Notes under the pieces: generated by a model
The model's input: the letters and a program-made list of their open reading frames with translations, nothing else
The model's database searches: none
Told to the model about the DNA's origin: nothing
Translations under genes and position numbers: made by a program
Assembly: GCF_002288925.2 (NCBI RefSeq)
Contig: NW_022098072.1
Coordinates: 23,947,296-24,011,295, forward strand
From: Delphinapterus leucas
Taxonomy: Eukaryota > Chordata > Mammalia > Artiodactyla > Monodontidae
DNA: 64,000 bases
Direction: 5' to 3'
Shown here: one piece after another, positions 11,861-23,948 of the stretch
How the letters are laid out: the number at the start of each line of letters is the position of its first letter
How positions within the stretch are numbered: the first letter of the stretch is position 1

Positions 11861-13490
11861 GTGAATAGCATATAAAGAAAAAAAGTTTGTAGATTTCTTA
11901 GATGATATGAACTATGTTCCAAGGAAATCCATGGTGACTTATGACGTTGAGGAGAAAGCACATTTTCTAGATGAACTTATGTTAGCAGATTACAAAAAGA
12001 GAGATTGTAATCAAAGGAAAATCAAAACAGTTTAGATAATCTGAGATGATGATATAATGTCTTAAAATTAAAACAAGCGTCCAACACTTGTTAGCTTTCA
12101 AAACAACTGAATGGAAGAGCAGATAAAAAGATATTCTGCAGAAAAGAAAACAGCAAAATGCTTATTTCCACTGAACATTTTGATATATTGCAGGTCCCAA
12201 AACACAGGTCACAAGGAAAATGTGCTTCACCTGCCAAAATAATCACCAATACTGTTTGAGAGTAGGAAGAGCCCAGCCCTTTAAAAAAACACAGAGATTT
12301 TAAGCCCAGTACAAAGAGTATTATCCTTCCCCCAAAAGATTATTACTCTGATCTGACAAAGATATTTATATTTCCTTAAATATGGTATTACTTTCACCAT
12401 ACTGAGCATCCTCCTCACATCAAGACCACGGGAGAGAACAAGGGATGATGGTGCCTGCCATTCTGAAAGTGAACCACTGAGTGCGCAGCAGATTAGAACT
12501 GTTCTGCCTCCCAAAGACCTTCTTATTTTGCTGACCACAGCGGGCTGCCCCAACCCCTGAAATCTTCCTTATTTCTTATCCTCTATTAGACTCAGGGCAC
12601 ATCTAAGCAGATGCTACTCCTGGCGCAGTCCCTGGATTTTACTAACTACAGTTCTGCTGGGAAGTGGTAGATTGCCTTTGAGAAACTTGCTGGTACAAGA
12701 GTGGGGTGACTTGACTTTGAAATCAGCAGTGAAAAAGCTCCACAAACAAAAAATGGAGATGCTGAAACTCAGAACTGTTTTAAAGTAGGTTGGGGCAGTC
12801 ACAACGGGGTACAACTGCCAGAGTAGACCACTTTGGTGCCAGCACACATTTAATTTTCCTCATTAATTTCTCATGTTATAATTGTTTTGCTACATGATAG
12901 GGAAGTTTCTTACAGTCATGTGGAAACCTGAATGATGACTGTGCAGGGGGAAAAGCAGACATAATATGGTCTGGGAATTTTTAAACTTAGTTCTTCAATT
13001 GTTTTAAAACAAAAGTGTCATTGTTCATTTTTGAAATTGATCTTATTTTCTTTCTTCCTTTTAAGATCCAGGATGTGTTGTTTATTTTTATATGACCATC
13101 AGGAAACTCTAACCGGAAATTCTGAAATCTTAGTGCACTTGAAAGCTTTCTTTTTAAGTATGGGTGCTGAAAGCATAATTTAAGGGGTCAATAGCCATAT
13201 GGGGACAAAGCAAAAATCCTTGAAATGAAAGAAGAGGTATGAATAGTGTGGTTATAAATTAAATTCAAAATTGGGATAAATATACTGACCAAAAGGCCAA
13301 GAGAATTAATATTTTAGTAGTTAAATTATTTAGGACTAAGGCACAGATGGTGACATAAGTCATAACAGGAAGGTACGCATGGATATGCTTTTGTCTGATC
13401 CAACTTGTTTAATATCCCAACATACAGATCACCAGGTGTTCCTCATGCCTATTATTTATTCTGGTGATGGCATCCATGCTGTCATTCAGT
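11861..13490. other. Intron sequence without named feature
   Basis: I see no repeat that I can name and no exon-like structure. Short minus-strand frames at 12281-12847 have no family resemblance. Confidence 0.4.
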
Positions 13491-13494
13491 AGGA

Positions 13495-13650
13495 CAAGAG
13501 GACTGCTCTAAGAGTCAGGAAACTTGGCTGGTTCCAGTTGTAGAAACTTGCTGTGGGACCTCGAGGAAGTGACTTAACTTCTGGCTCCAGTTTCCTCCTC
13601 TTTCAATGATATTAGTGGCACGATGCTTTCTAGGCTCTTCCCACCCTAAC
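13495..13650 (+). repeat. MIR SINE fragment
   Basis: MIR-like order: 'aagagtcaggaaacttggct', 'gtgggacctcgaggaagtga', 'ctccagtttcctcctctttc', then 'tctaggctcttcccacccta'. Confidence 0.65.
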
Positions 13651-13829
13651 AGTCTAGAATTTTATAAAGCTGCCTGCTGTTTCATACTGGTTCCATGCTA
13701 TGAAACTTTGGGCAAAGTATTTAACATGTCCACATTTATATAAATTAGATTAATAACCAGTGGCCTGCCTGGTTTGTAATATAGTTGAAAGGAATAAAGG
13801 TGGAAATATGTATGAATATACCTTGTAAA

Positions 13830-13986
13830 TCATGGAAGCTTTATTTTTATTTATTTAACTTTTTAAAAATTTACTTTTTTTTTAACATCTTTATTGCTTT
13901 CCATTGTTGTGTTAGTTGCTACTGTATAACAAAGTGAATCAGCTACATGTATACATATATCCCCATATCCCCTCATGGAAGCTTTA
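13830..13986 (-). mobile_element. Very short L1 insertion with 14-bp target-site duplication
   Basis: TCATGGAAGCTTTA is present at 13830-13843 and repeated exactly at 13973-13986. Between them is a T-rich stretch (the poly(A) tail read from the other strand), then 'aacatctttattg', then the reverse complement of the L1 3' terminus ('acaaagtgaatcagctacat'). Only about 130 bases of L1 3' end were copied. The exact duplication suggests a fairly recent event. Confidence 0.85.
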
Positions 13987-15285
13987 AAGTATTAACATTG
14001 TTTTTCAACTGAGTTAGTAGTCATTGGATATTCCAATATTTTTCAGTTGTAAGTAACATTTGTCCAATGTCAAGAGCTTTTTGAAAGCTGTGCTCTTTAA
14101 ACTTGGGTTGAGATATATAGGAAGCTTTCCTAATTTATCAGATCAGTTCTCAGTGTTCTGAATATATGTCATAAAGCAAAATAAAATAAGTGGCAACTTG
14201 CCTTAATGACACTGTGAAATGCTTAAGGTGTCACTTTTCTCATTCAAATAAAAAAAATCAAATATGGTTTTAGATGTTTATTTTCTCCCTTTTAATAGAC
14301 ATAACACTCATAGTGGAAGCATTTTGGCCCTTGGAGATGAAGGACCAAAGGTGGGTGTAATCCAGTGTTGAGGGAGGGGAAAGTAAGCTGTCTTTTTAGG
14401 TCAGAGTGCAGGTGAGTAACTGTTTAGGTTTAGGATAAGATGATGTTAATAATGATGAAACCATTGGTTTAGAAAAATAAGAACCATGCAAACATCTGAC
14501 TGTTCCTATGAGGACTGAAAGATACCGGTTATCGGTTCAACCCACTACCACCCTCCAAAACTTTCCAAAACTCCTTTGCCTTTTCCTCAGCACTCCCAGG
14601 TAATAACTGAGACAAAAGTGGAATTTCCTAGGAAAGGGCCAAAAATATCCTCAGACAGGGAACAGGAAGCATAAAAATATCTCTTAGGAGAGCACCAGTT
14701 GTTCAGTGATTTCTAACTTGTGTTTGGAGCCGCAGCAGAGATGCTCAGAACACCAGCAGCTCTGTGCAATCAGCAATACGCACTGGCCCAGAGGCAGGTA
14801 TATGTAACACTGAGAAACTGCCTAGGAAGCACTGATTTGAATGAGGTTTTGGGCAATATTTTGGAGACCTGTCATGATTTAGAATATCAACTCGGAAGCC
14901 CCCAGCACCATGGTTCTCAAACACTGTAGGGCAGAGAATTCCTTTTTTCCCAGGGAAATCTCATGTAGAATTCATCTATAAAACAGATTAAAAAGATGCA
15001 CTGGTTGAAGGAAGAAGAGCCCCCACTTCTTGCTGCTCAGCCTCCCTCACCCCAAGTTATACCCAAGGCAATGCATTTCCATGAAGCCTCAGCTTGAAAG
15101 CCACTGATTTAGTAGGTCTTGTGTTAAAAGGTCTTTGAACCCAAGATTTTTTCCCATGATGTAATACATTTCTCCAAACAGCAGCAGCACCTCTGACTTC
15201 TCTGTCATCCTTGCTCTCCAAAACAGGGCAAGTCATCTGATAGAATCTCTGCAATGACCCCAGCGTCTGTTTTCTCCCTTCCAGA
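13987..15285. other. Intron sequence, mostly featureless
   Basis: A doubtful MER5-like piece may lie near 14905-15115 ('catggttctcaaacactg' and later 'agccactgatttagtaggtc'). The rest has no recognised feature. Confidence 0.3.
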
Positions 15286-15289
15286 CCAT

Positions 15290-15745
15290 GGCCACTATCT
15301 AAATCCAGACCCTTCTTACTCGTTCCTGGACAATTACCAATACATGATATAAGTTACCCCGATTCCAGGCACTCTGCTGCCTACTGTGTCCTCCATCCAA
15401 TAGCCCATGTCCAGATTAATGTTGATGAAGAATTCTCATTGAGCATCTTTTCTGCCCTGAAATCTTCAGTGGCTCCCTGTTATCCAGTACCACCAACTAG
15501 GACTATATCCCTTTCCAGAAGAACCCTGTGTCTTTTGACTTTACTTATCCTATCGCCTCAGCTTGAATTTTCCTCAATCTTAAGGATTCAACTCAAATGT
15601 CACCTTTTCCATGAATTCACTTGTGAACTTCCCACCAGGAGTGAACATTCCTTCTAAACCCTCTAAGAGTTTTGATAACATTTAGTTGTATTACACTACT
15701 GTTTACTTGTTTTATCTCTTTGACTGGATTCTATTCCTGTTTATA
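15290..15745 (+). repeat. L2/CR1-like LINE fragment
   Basis: The plus strand reads 'cttcagtggctccctgttat', 'ggattcaactcaaatgtcac', 'ctttgactggattctattcc', in the order of an L2/CR1-like LINE 3' region. The 72-codon frame at 15439-15657 is part of this relic. Confidence 0.5.
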
Positions 15746-16084
15746 TCATACAAAGCAACTTGGCTGAGGTAGTAGGTACCTTTTTAAAAAGAGAATAAAA
15801 ACATTAATGGTAATCAATCAAGTGTCCCTGAACACCTAAGGAATACAAGATGGCAATATAGGGCTGAATGTACTATTCTCCATATTTCAAAATATCTAAT
15901 AAAAATTACTTGTGACACATTCATAAAGATGTACAATCAAAATGAAATGTTAATGAAATTTTTGTGTTTGTTTTTGCTTTTGGCTGAGGTTAATACAGAG
16001 TGATAACACTACTAATTTTACCAGAAGCTCTCTTTTGCTATTATACATTACTTTGCCTAATTAAAAAAAGAGCTACTGCTTACC

Positions 16085-16508
16085 ACGCTTCCCTTGGTAG
16101 GTGTTACCAACTCAGTTAACACCCCTCCTCCATCCCAATTCATCTGTTGAAGTTCTGTGCCTAATATGAGTGTATTTGGAGGTAGGGCATACAAGAGGCT
16201 AGTAAAGGTTAAGTGAGATCGTAAGGGTAAGGCCTTAATCTGATAGAACTGGTGTTTTTATAAAAGAGGATGATATTTCTCTCTCTCTCTCTCTCTCTCT
16301 CTGCATGTGCACAGGAAAAAGGCCATGTGAGGACTCAGAGAGAAGGTGGCCATCTACAATTCAGGAAGTGAGCTCTCACCAGAAACCAAGCCTGATGGCA
16401 CCTTGATTCCAGACTTCTAGCCTCCAGAAAGGTAAGAAAATAAATTTCTGTTGTTTAAATCTCCCAGTTTGTGGTATAACGTTATGGCAGACTTAGCAAA
16501 CTAAGACA
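16085..16508 (+). repeat. MLT1-type (ERVL-MaLR) solo LTR remnant
   Basis: The plus strand follows an MLT1 LTR from near its start to its end: 'cccaattcatctgttgaagt', 'tgtatttggaggtagggc', 'gaactggtgtttttataaaa', 'gccatgtgaggactcagaga', 'ccttgattccagacttctag', 'aaataaatttctgttgttta', ending in 'acttagcaaactaagaca'. A (CT)n run at about 16278-16302 has expanded inside it. No internal retroviral-like region or second LTR is seen, so it is an old solo LTR. Confidence 0.8.
16278..16302. repeat. (CT)n microsatellite inside the MLT1 LTR
   Basis: About a dozen uninterrupted CT units occur where the LTR consensus has a short purine/pyrimidine stretch. It is likely to be length-variable. Confidence 0.9.
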
Positions 16509-16790
16509 GTAAGCAAAACATTTCAAAACCTGAGGCTAGAGGGATAGGAGAAGCAGTAGAGATTCTTGGGCGTGATTATCTGGGGGACCTTCCTTTCTTC
16601 CAGGCTAACAGCAGACTCCACAAGTGACTGCTGCTAGCAGAGCTATCCTCCTGGTCCAGCAGGGTGGAGGCTACCTGGGTTTGTTCCAGACAGAATCACT
16701 GATGCCTTGCCTGGTTCCTCTCAGCTCTTAATCACTTGAGCTGAATGAATAACTCACTTATTTCAGACATGTTGTTTTATATAGTGCTTG

Positions 16791-17506
16791 AAAATTTCTA
16801 GGAAAGTCCGTTCTGTAGTAGGTCTGTGTCTTTATTCCTGTCTTACCCCTAGGTTCTTCATGACATTTTTTTTTTCTTAAATTCCATATATATGTGTTAG
16901 CATACAGTATTTGTCTTTCTCTTTCTCACTTACTTCACTCTGTATGACAGACTCTAGGTCTATCCACATCATTACAAATAGCTCAATTTCATTTCTTTTT
17001 ATGGCTGAGTAATATTCCATTGTATATATGTGCCACATCTTCTTTATCCATTCATCCAATGATGGGCACTTAGGTTGTTTCCATCTCCGGGCTATTGTAA
17101 ATAGAGCTGCAATGAACAGTTTGGTACATGACTCTTTTTGAATTATGGTTTTCTCAGGGGAAGGGTGAGCTGTAACAAAGTGAGAGAGAGGCATGGACAT
17201 ATGTACACTACCAAACGTAAGGTAGATAGCTAGTGGGAAGCAGTCGCATAGCCCAGGGAGATCAGCTCGGTGCTTTGCGACCGCCTGGAGGGGTGGGATA
17301 GGGAGTGTGGGAGGGAGGGAGACGCAAGAGGGAAGAGATATGGGAACATATGTATATGTATAACTGATTCACTTTGTTATAAAGCAGAAACTAACACACC
17401 ATTGTAAAGCAATTATACCCCAATAAAGATGTTAAAAAAAATTAAAGTTAAAAAAAAATAACAAAAGCAATGAAAAGCAAAGGTTAAAAAAAAATTTCTA
17501 GGAAAG
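16791..17506 (+). mobile_element. Twin-primed (5'-inverted) L1 insertion with perfect target-site duplication
   Basis: AAAATTTCTAGGAAAG at 16791-16806 is repeated exactly at 17491-17506. Between these repeats, 16807 to about 17158 is L1 sequence in reverse orientation (end of ORF2 plus the start of the 3' UTR). From about 17157 onward it is L1 3' UTR in forward orientation, with AATAAA at 17422-17427 and an A-rich tail to 17490. The switch occurs at a short GGG microhomology, and about 20 bases of L1 between the two halves are missing. This is the known outcome of twin priming. It is closer to the cetacean L1 consensus than the 8.2-kb copy, so it is younger. The A-rich tail (17434-17490) contains non-A bases and could include a small 3' transduction. 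Confidence 0.93.
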
Positions 17507-18070
17507 AAGTTAACAGCTTATGTGTCTTTTAGGTCTGACTTGAATCCTTTCAGTTGCCAAACTCCATTTCTTTCCATATTTTCCTTTATAAAGAAAAAAT
17601 TTTTAAAGATAAATAGTTTCTAAGACTTCATTCAGTTTTCCTATGATTGACATACTTTGTCTAATCATTTCCCCTGAGATCCTGCTTTTACTACAGCTCA
17701 AGTTCTTTCTTTAGCCTTCTATCAAGTTCTTTTAAGTTGTAGGTCCCTAATGTAAACTCAGGATTCCACTGAAATGACTAATGCTTAGCATATTTGAAGA
17801 CACATAAATACATATACATTCAGATATTAGGTCAATCTTTATTCCTATTATGCCTAAAGAAGAACCTCCTATTGTTATTGAGATGATAGAGTGAGTTTAC
17901 TCTGTAACTTGAAAACCAAGTCAAAGTATAAACATACACTAAGTTAAATGTTCTTTAAATAGACTCATCAGCTTCTAAGGCCCCTCTGGCATTCCTGGAT
18001 GATACTGGGGACCCTTGTTAGCTGAGCTATTGTAAGACACTCTGAGATTTAGAAACAGATATTAGAGGGT
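17507..18070. other. Intron sequence, no clear feature
   Basis: AT-rich single-copy-looking DNA with no recognised feature. Confidence 0.4.
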
Positions 18071-18074
18071 CATT

Positions 18075-18295
18075 TACAGGACAGAGATTAAGAGCTTGGA
18101 GCCAGATTCCCTAAACTGTGATCTTGGGTAAATTACTCAACTTCTAGATGACTCAGTTTCCTCAAGTGTAGAATAGCGCTAATAGCAGTGCCTTCCTCAT
18201 TAGCTTATGAGCAAAATTAATAATACACATAGAGCACCTCAAACAATGCCTAGGACACAGCTAGTGCTAAGCAGGTGGTTAGGCATTAAAATCAA
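18075..18295 (+). repeat. MIR SINE
   Basis: A fairly complete MIR: 'gattaagagcttggagccag', 'gatcttgggtaaattactca', 'ctcagtttcctcaagtgtag', 'acaatgcctaggacacagct'. Confidence 0.8.
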
Positions 18296-19185
18296 AAGGG
18301 TGACAGCTGTCCTGTAAGGCTGTTACAGAATAACAAGGGGCCCTCTCAGGGCTGTGGCTGCATCAAGGAGACCTGGAATGGGCCAGGAGAATGGAGATGA
18401 CTGCTGATGCAGGAGGAGACCGAGACCCTGTCTCAAGAGCACTTTCCTGCAAATCTCAATCCCTCTAGAGAGGTTCCATTTTGAGGGCTAGCCTTGGCAA
18501 TTCTCATTCCGGGGAGCTAGCTCTTCCATATCTCTTATCAAGTTTCTTTCTAGTTTAGGCCAGAGACCACACTCCTCACTCCCCGAAGACACACTATCCT
18601 GAATTAGAAAGCTTCCCTTGTTAGCAAGAGAGAACGTTATAATCCCACTATTTCCTAAGAGTCTGGCAATGCCCTGTTTCCAAGAAGGTTCCACAAGTAA
18701 ATTCTTCCCGTCTCTGCTCCCTTCCCCTCAAGGACACAGATCTCCAGTGGTCCTGTTTCTAGGCTGTGTGTGCTGGGAGTAGGAAACTTTCCTTATCATT
18801 TCATGTCTGACTTTTTTGTCTGTTTGTTTGATATCCTCTAAGCATTTTAATAAACATTAAAAATATTATTATTATTCATGCCTCTCTTTAAATTCCCTTC
18901 CTGAACACCTGCTGCGTGCGGGCCAGGGTTTCAGGAAGTGATGTTACCTTCTCAGCTCCTCCAGATGCCTTGAAGCAGCAATTTTCTTTGAAGCTTGATT
19001 TTTATTCTAAAGTGCACCTTTCCAGGCCGGGGGCTAGTACCCCGGTGGGCCTATGAGCTCTCTTACTAGCCTCATGCAGCCATGATTTGGTTTTATTTTA
19101 TAGGCCTCTCTATAATTATGTCAAAAATGCTTCCCTTTTCTGGATTCTCAATTTCCTGAAGTCCATTAAAATCTAAGCCCAGCTG
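18296..19185. other. Intron sequence, no clear feature
   Basis: Single-copy-looking DNA. The minus-strand frame at 18488-18694 has no known relatives that I recognise. Confidence 0.4.
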
Positions 19186-19189
19186 CATT

Positions 19190-19350
19190 TTAGAGACGAG
19201 TGCTTCTTATACTTTAATGTGCACGTGAACAACCTGGGCATCTGGTGAAAATGCAGATTCTGATTCCGGAGTGGGACCTGGGAGTCTGCATTCACAGTAC
19301 GGGTCCACGTGCTGCTGGTGCCGCTGTCCTTGGGCCACATTTGGGGCCTC
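19190..19350 (+). repeat. MER5-like (hAT-Charlie) DNA transposon fragment
   Basis: The pattern 'tgaacaacctgggcatctgg', 'tgaaaatgcagattctgatt', 'cctgggagtctgcattcaca', 'gctgctggtgccgctgtcct' matches the order of a MER5-type non-autonomous hAT element. The terminal inverted repeats are decayed. Confidence 0.65.
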
Positions 19351-20195
19351 CACGATTTCAAACCCTCCTCCCCACAGTCATTCACACCCCCAGGGCAGGC
19401 TCCCTCACACACTGGCAATTCTGACTTCCAGAAAGGCCCTTTAAAATATTTGCTTCCAAATGTTGCATTCTGCTCAATCTAGAGCAGGCTATCAAATTAA
19501 GCTTCCTCTTTATGTTGTCATGAAGGCTTAGTTGGTGGCATTATTGTGTCTACTATAATGCAGTGATTTCAGTTGATGTTTACAGTGAATTAATAATCCC
19601 CTACTGGCTCTTCCTTCCTTTTGTGCAGAGTGAAAAGACATTCTCCTCTCTGGACCCTCTGTCACATGTCACTTAAGTTTTAGAAGACTCAGGGACACAA
19701 GTCCCCATGTCCCTTATCTCATCCATTGTCATCCTTCTTGTTTTTCCATGTGGAGCTTCATGCTTAGGGTCACCCTGAAGGGTCTGGAGAGGGCAGATGG
19801 CAGCAGGAACCCTGGCATGGGAGACCATTAATATTCATTGGACACACTTAGGTGTCTGCACTGGATGCTGGCTGGGAAACCTCCTGGGCGTGTCATCTTG
19901 GAAAGTCTCCTGTCAGTGGCCAGTGCTCTGTCCTGCAAACCATTCTCAGCTCTGACCCTGAAGGAAGCAGGAAAAAGGACTCTTAAACCATCCCCACCCA
20001 ACCCTCTTAACCAGATCAGGACCCTGTGTTTCCCTCAGGTTCTGGATACTAAATCTTGGGGTTCTAACTAGGACAGCAGCTGTGACTCTGAGTGATTCTG
20101 TTCCTTAGGTCAGCTCCCCTTTAAGTAGTTTACAATTTGGTCTATTTATTAGCCAGTTATAGAACTTCGTTGCTTGAAGTAACCTTGATTTTGTT
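19351..20195. other. Intron sequence, no clear feature
   Basis: No repeat or exon-like structure that I can support. Confidence 0.4.
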
Positions 20196-20199
20196 TTGT

Positions 20200-20340
20200 T
20201 CTTTTCAAGCTGTCCCAGGAGGTGAAGGGACTTACCCAGGTTCCTTTAACTGGTAAGGGTAATCTGGCTGTTAGTGGCATGGCCATGAACAAGAATAGTT
20301 AGTTCCAGACTCACGGTTCAGTGCTTTTCCCACTCCACTC
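20200..20340 (-). repeat. MIR SINE fragment, antisense
   Basis: The plus strand reads 'gaagggacttacccaggttc' then 'gttcagtgcttttcccactc', the reverse complement of a MIR body. Confidence 0.5.
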
Positions 20341-20447
20341 AATTCTGGGAGACTCTCCTACTGATAATTCAACTTAAGGTTAACTAGAAACAATGAAGAG
20401 TAAAGTGATAGTATATTAGAAGTAAACAATTCTTCTCTTAAAGATAT

Positions 20448-20520
20448 ATCTGTGTGTGTGTGTATATATATATATATCTGTGTGTATACATATATATTTT
20501 TATTAAAAAATATATATTTT
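20448..20520. repeat. TG/TA-rich simple repeat
   Basis: A (TG)n run passes into (TA)n and then into TATATTTT-type sequence. Composite purine-pyrimidine alternation of this kind is commonly length-variable. Confidence 0.85.
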
Positions 20521-20569
20521 ACTTAATGATCCCCAGTTCTAAAGCTAAGGATGATTCAGTTGATTGAAA

Positions 20570-20755
20570 TAATTTGAAAGAAAATAAGGCTGGAAGTCAG
20601 AAGACATAGTTCCTGGCACTGCTGCTAATGAACTTTGTGTCCTTGAGTGAAGCACCCCAACCCCTCTGAAACCCAGCTTCCTTACCTACAAAATGAGAGG
20701 GTTTGAATCTCTCAACTCTCTTTCTAGATCTAACATCCTATGATCCCTTTGATTT
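20570..20755 (+). repeat. MIR SINE
   Basis: Ordered MIR motifs: 'ctggaagtcagaagacatag', 'ctgctgctaatgaactttgt', 'cagcttccttacctacaaaa', 'tctttctagatctaacatcc'. Confidence 0.7.
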
Positions 20756-22900
20756 TATGGTTTCCAGTGCAAGGTCCAATAGAGTTATACATCCAATAAT
20801 AACCACCCACTGGCTCCGCATTCAAACCCGTCTCCTCTATGCTGAATTCTGTGCTGCAATAGAGGCTTCAGGGCTTGTCCCTGACGAGAGGAATTTCAGG
20901 GTGTCTGCTGGCATTGATCACGACAGACAGCAATTCCAAGGGAACAATATAGAATGAGGCAGTTATTCATTCACCACAAAGAAACACTGGCCCAATCTCC
21001 AGGCATTCAGATTCAGTTCAGTCTCCAAATAACAGGCATTTAGCACCTCACCTGTGACCTGGGGATTAACAGAATCACAGATGACAGAACTGCTCTGCTG
21101 CTCCTAGGACTCATGGCATATCGGCAGGAAGAGAGGTTACACTTAGGGCACACTTAGCTTGTCAAATTATATCACTGATCATCAAAGGGAAACATACACA
21201 CTGTGGCTGTGAACCTTGAAAGGCACTGTGGAATAATTCTGTGTGGAAGAAGCAGCCAGCCATGATTTTAAACCCTGAATTTGTGCTCTGGCTCTTGCAG
21301 TGATTCTAGATGGTTCTACAGCCCTGACATCCCACGGCACAAGGCTTTTTAGACATTTATCTTGCCTTCTGCTTGTGTCTATATTATGCATTCCTTTGGG
21401 TCGACATTTGGCTTTACAGAGCTGCTCAGTGCAGTGTGCCATGTTGCAGTTCACTTTGTAAACAGACAACAGTGTTGCATGTAACAGTCACGTCCAAGGT
21501 GAGTTTTAGTGAAGACATCTTTGATCTCTAGACATCTTGATTTCCTTTAAAGTAATCATGCCACTCCATGGAATGGAAGGCATAATTTCAAAATAAATAT
21601 TAATATACAGAATCTGCACTGTGCTCAAGCATCCTTTTAGCTGTAGTATGCAGCATGGGTCACTGCTCTAGTCTCTAAGGGGCTTGGGTTAATGCAGCTG
21701 TTAATGTTATGGGATTTCTCCAACTCATTGGTTCTCATGGAGTCATAAACATTGATACTTTACTCCATTTAGGTAAACACTAGATCTCTAGCCTCCAGCA
21801 AAACACAACACACAAACTAAGAAATTCCTGGAAGTGAAAAGAGGGCCGTATTACATGTTACTTAAAGTACATTTGACCACCCCCCAAGCCTTTTTTGTTT
21901 TTTTTAAGAGAATTTGTTTCTTCGTGTATTTTTTTTTTCCTTCATGTAGAGGATTTGGGCTTGAATATGAACAGTTTCCCACTACCAGTCAGCCTCAGAA
22001 TGCTGTTTTCCCCAAGTTTCTCATGATAAAAAGACTCAGATTCAGAGCTGACTGCTTGGCAGCTGAATTTCATTAAGACTTTGATGGGAAACTTAAGTTG
22101 GAATTACAAACATCTGTGGTTAAACTTCCCTTTAGTAAACCATTTCCCAGAATTTAACTTTACCACACTAGGAGCAAAAAGAAAAGCAATTGAAAAAAGA
22201 ATGCTGCTTTTTGGCAAATGCTGGAGTAGATATTTAAATATTCTTCTATGTGGTCACTATATCTCAGTCAAGTAGCAGATTATTTGCTTTAGAAAACACG
22301 AAAGTAATTGTTTGGAAATGCTAAGTTTTGGAACTCAAAGCATGTACTGGCAATCTGATTTTGATGGTTTCTAACCAATCAAATGTCTCATAACTATGTC
22401 TGGCCATCATTATATTTATGTGGTTACTTTGAGCAAGGAAAAACCCTAAAGGAGAGGAGTGTTTTTAGCATTATATGCTTCAAGAATCTATGACAAGTCA
22501 GATTTTAGAATTTAATTGTGAAAGGGAAAAAAAAATGTTATAGTCCTTGTCATAGCAAATATGCTGGGTTTTTTGTTTAGTTTTTTGGGTATTTGGGAAA
22601 ACTCATTCATTTCTCTTAACTGCTCAGATTATCCTATTTCTGGGGAAAGGTTATGTTTAAAGAACCATTAGGGATACAATTATTTTAATAGTTAAACTAG
22701 TCTCCTTCTTGTCCAATGTTGGATAATCAGCAAATTTGTAAGCAAAAGTTGAAAGTAATCAAATTTACAGAATAAGTAAAAATTTAGATGAAAATAGACT
22801 GATACTACAAATCTGAACTCACAGGTAGATAAAAACAGATAATGGAAGAAAAAGGGTGAGGAGGGAGGGAGAGAAGAGAGAATGAGGGCAGACTGAGTTA
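20756..22900. other. Intron sequence, no clear feature
   Basis: About 2 kb of AT-rich DNA with no repeat I can name. Short frames on both strands (up to 95 codons at 21182-21469 minus) show no recognisable domain. Confidence 0.35.
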
Positions 22901-22904
22901 GGCA

Positions 22905-23100
22905 GCTTATACACACGATTTCACTTAAATTTCACAAATATCTTGCAAAGAAAATACATTTGTATTCATTTTAAAATCAAACAGACGGAGCCTCTGAAAA
23001 ATGCACTAATTTGCCTAAAGTCAAACAGCTAGAAAGTAGGGGAGCTGGATTCATAGCACATCTGTCTGGCTAGATGCCCACATTGTGCCTTTGATGAAAG
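22905..23100 (-). repeat. MIR SINE, antisense
   Basis: The plus strand carries 'tttgcctaaagtcaaacagc', 'tagaaagtaggggagctgga' and 'catctgtctggctagatgcc', the reverse complement of a MIR. Confidence 0.7.
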
Positions 23101-23389
23101 GTGAATTTCAAATGTCGTAAAGCAGAGACTGCAAATAAACAGTCCTCAGATGTGCTTCCCACAGGGCATTAAAAAAACTGAGTCAGCAATTTCACTTAAG
23201 AATCCAGATTCTGTCTTCTTGTAAAAAAACAGAAGGCCTGGCAACACAGAGAGGTGGGTGCCCTCTGGAAGAGGCATCCCGTCCTCTGCTGTTGCTTGGG
23301 CCCCACCACTCACAGGATGTGTTCCTTTCCCTACCCAGTTATTTTTTGCTCGGCCTCCGTAAAAATCTGAGTTTTAAAACTGTCTCTGT

Positions 23390-23948
23390 TCCATAGGATC
23401 AGCAATTCCACTTCTAGGTATATACTCAAAAGGACTGAAAGCAGGGACTCTGATGGATAATTGTAGACCAATGTTCATAGCAGCACTATTCACGGTAGCC
23501 AAAAGGTAGAAATAACTCAATGTCCATCAACAGACAAATGGATAAGTAAAATGTGATATTACATACAGTAGAATATTATTCAGCCTTAAAAGGGAATGAA
23601 ATTTGGGCAAATGCTACAACATAGATGAACCTTGACCACGTTATGTTAAGTGCAATAAGCCACAAAATGACAAATACTGTAGATTCCACTTATATGAGAT
23701 ACCTAGAGTAGTCAGATTCATAGAAACGGAGAGTAGAATGGTGGTTGCCAGGGCCTGGGGAAAAGGCTAACAGGAATTATTGTTTAATGTGTATTGAATT
23801 TGAGTTTGGGAAGATGAAAGTTTTGGAGATGGATGGTAGTGATGGTGGTGGGTGGCGATGGATGCTGATGAATGGTGAATTACCTCATGCCACTTAAAAA
23901 TGGTTAAAATAAGAAATTTTGTGTATATTTTACCACAATTAAAAAAAA
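23390..23948 (+). mobile_element. Old L1 (L1M-type) 3' end
   Basis: The plus strand matches the end of ORF2 and the 3' UTR of an ancient L1: 'cagcaattccacttctaggt', 'caatgttcatagcagcacta', 'agaatattattcagccttaa', 'tggtggttgccagggcctgg', and ending at 'attttaccacaattaaaaaa'. It is diverged from the young cetacean L1 copies elsewhere in the window. The 5' part is truncated. Confidence 0.85.

Noticed and set aside
16085..16508. Possible endogenous retrovirus
   Set aside because: Only one LTR-like unit is present, with no internal gag, pol or env-like sequence and no partner LTR nearby. A solo MLT1-type LTR explains it.
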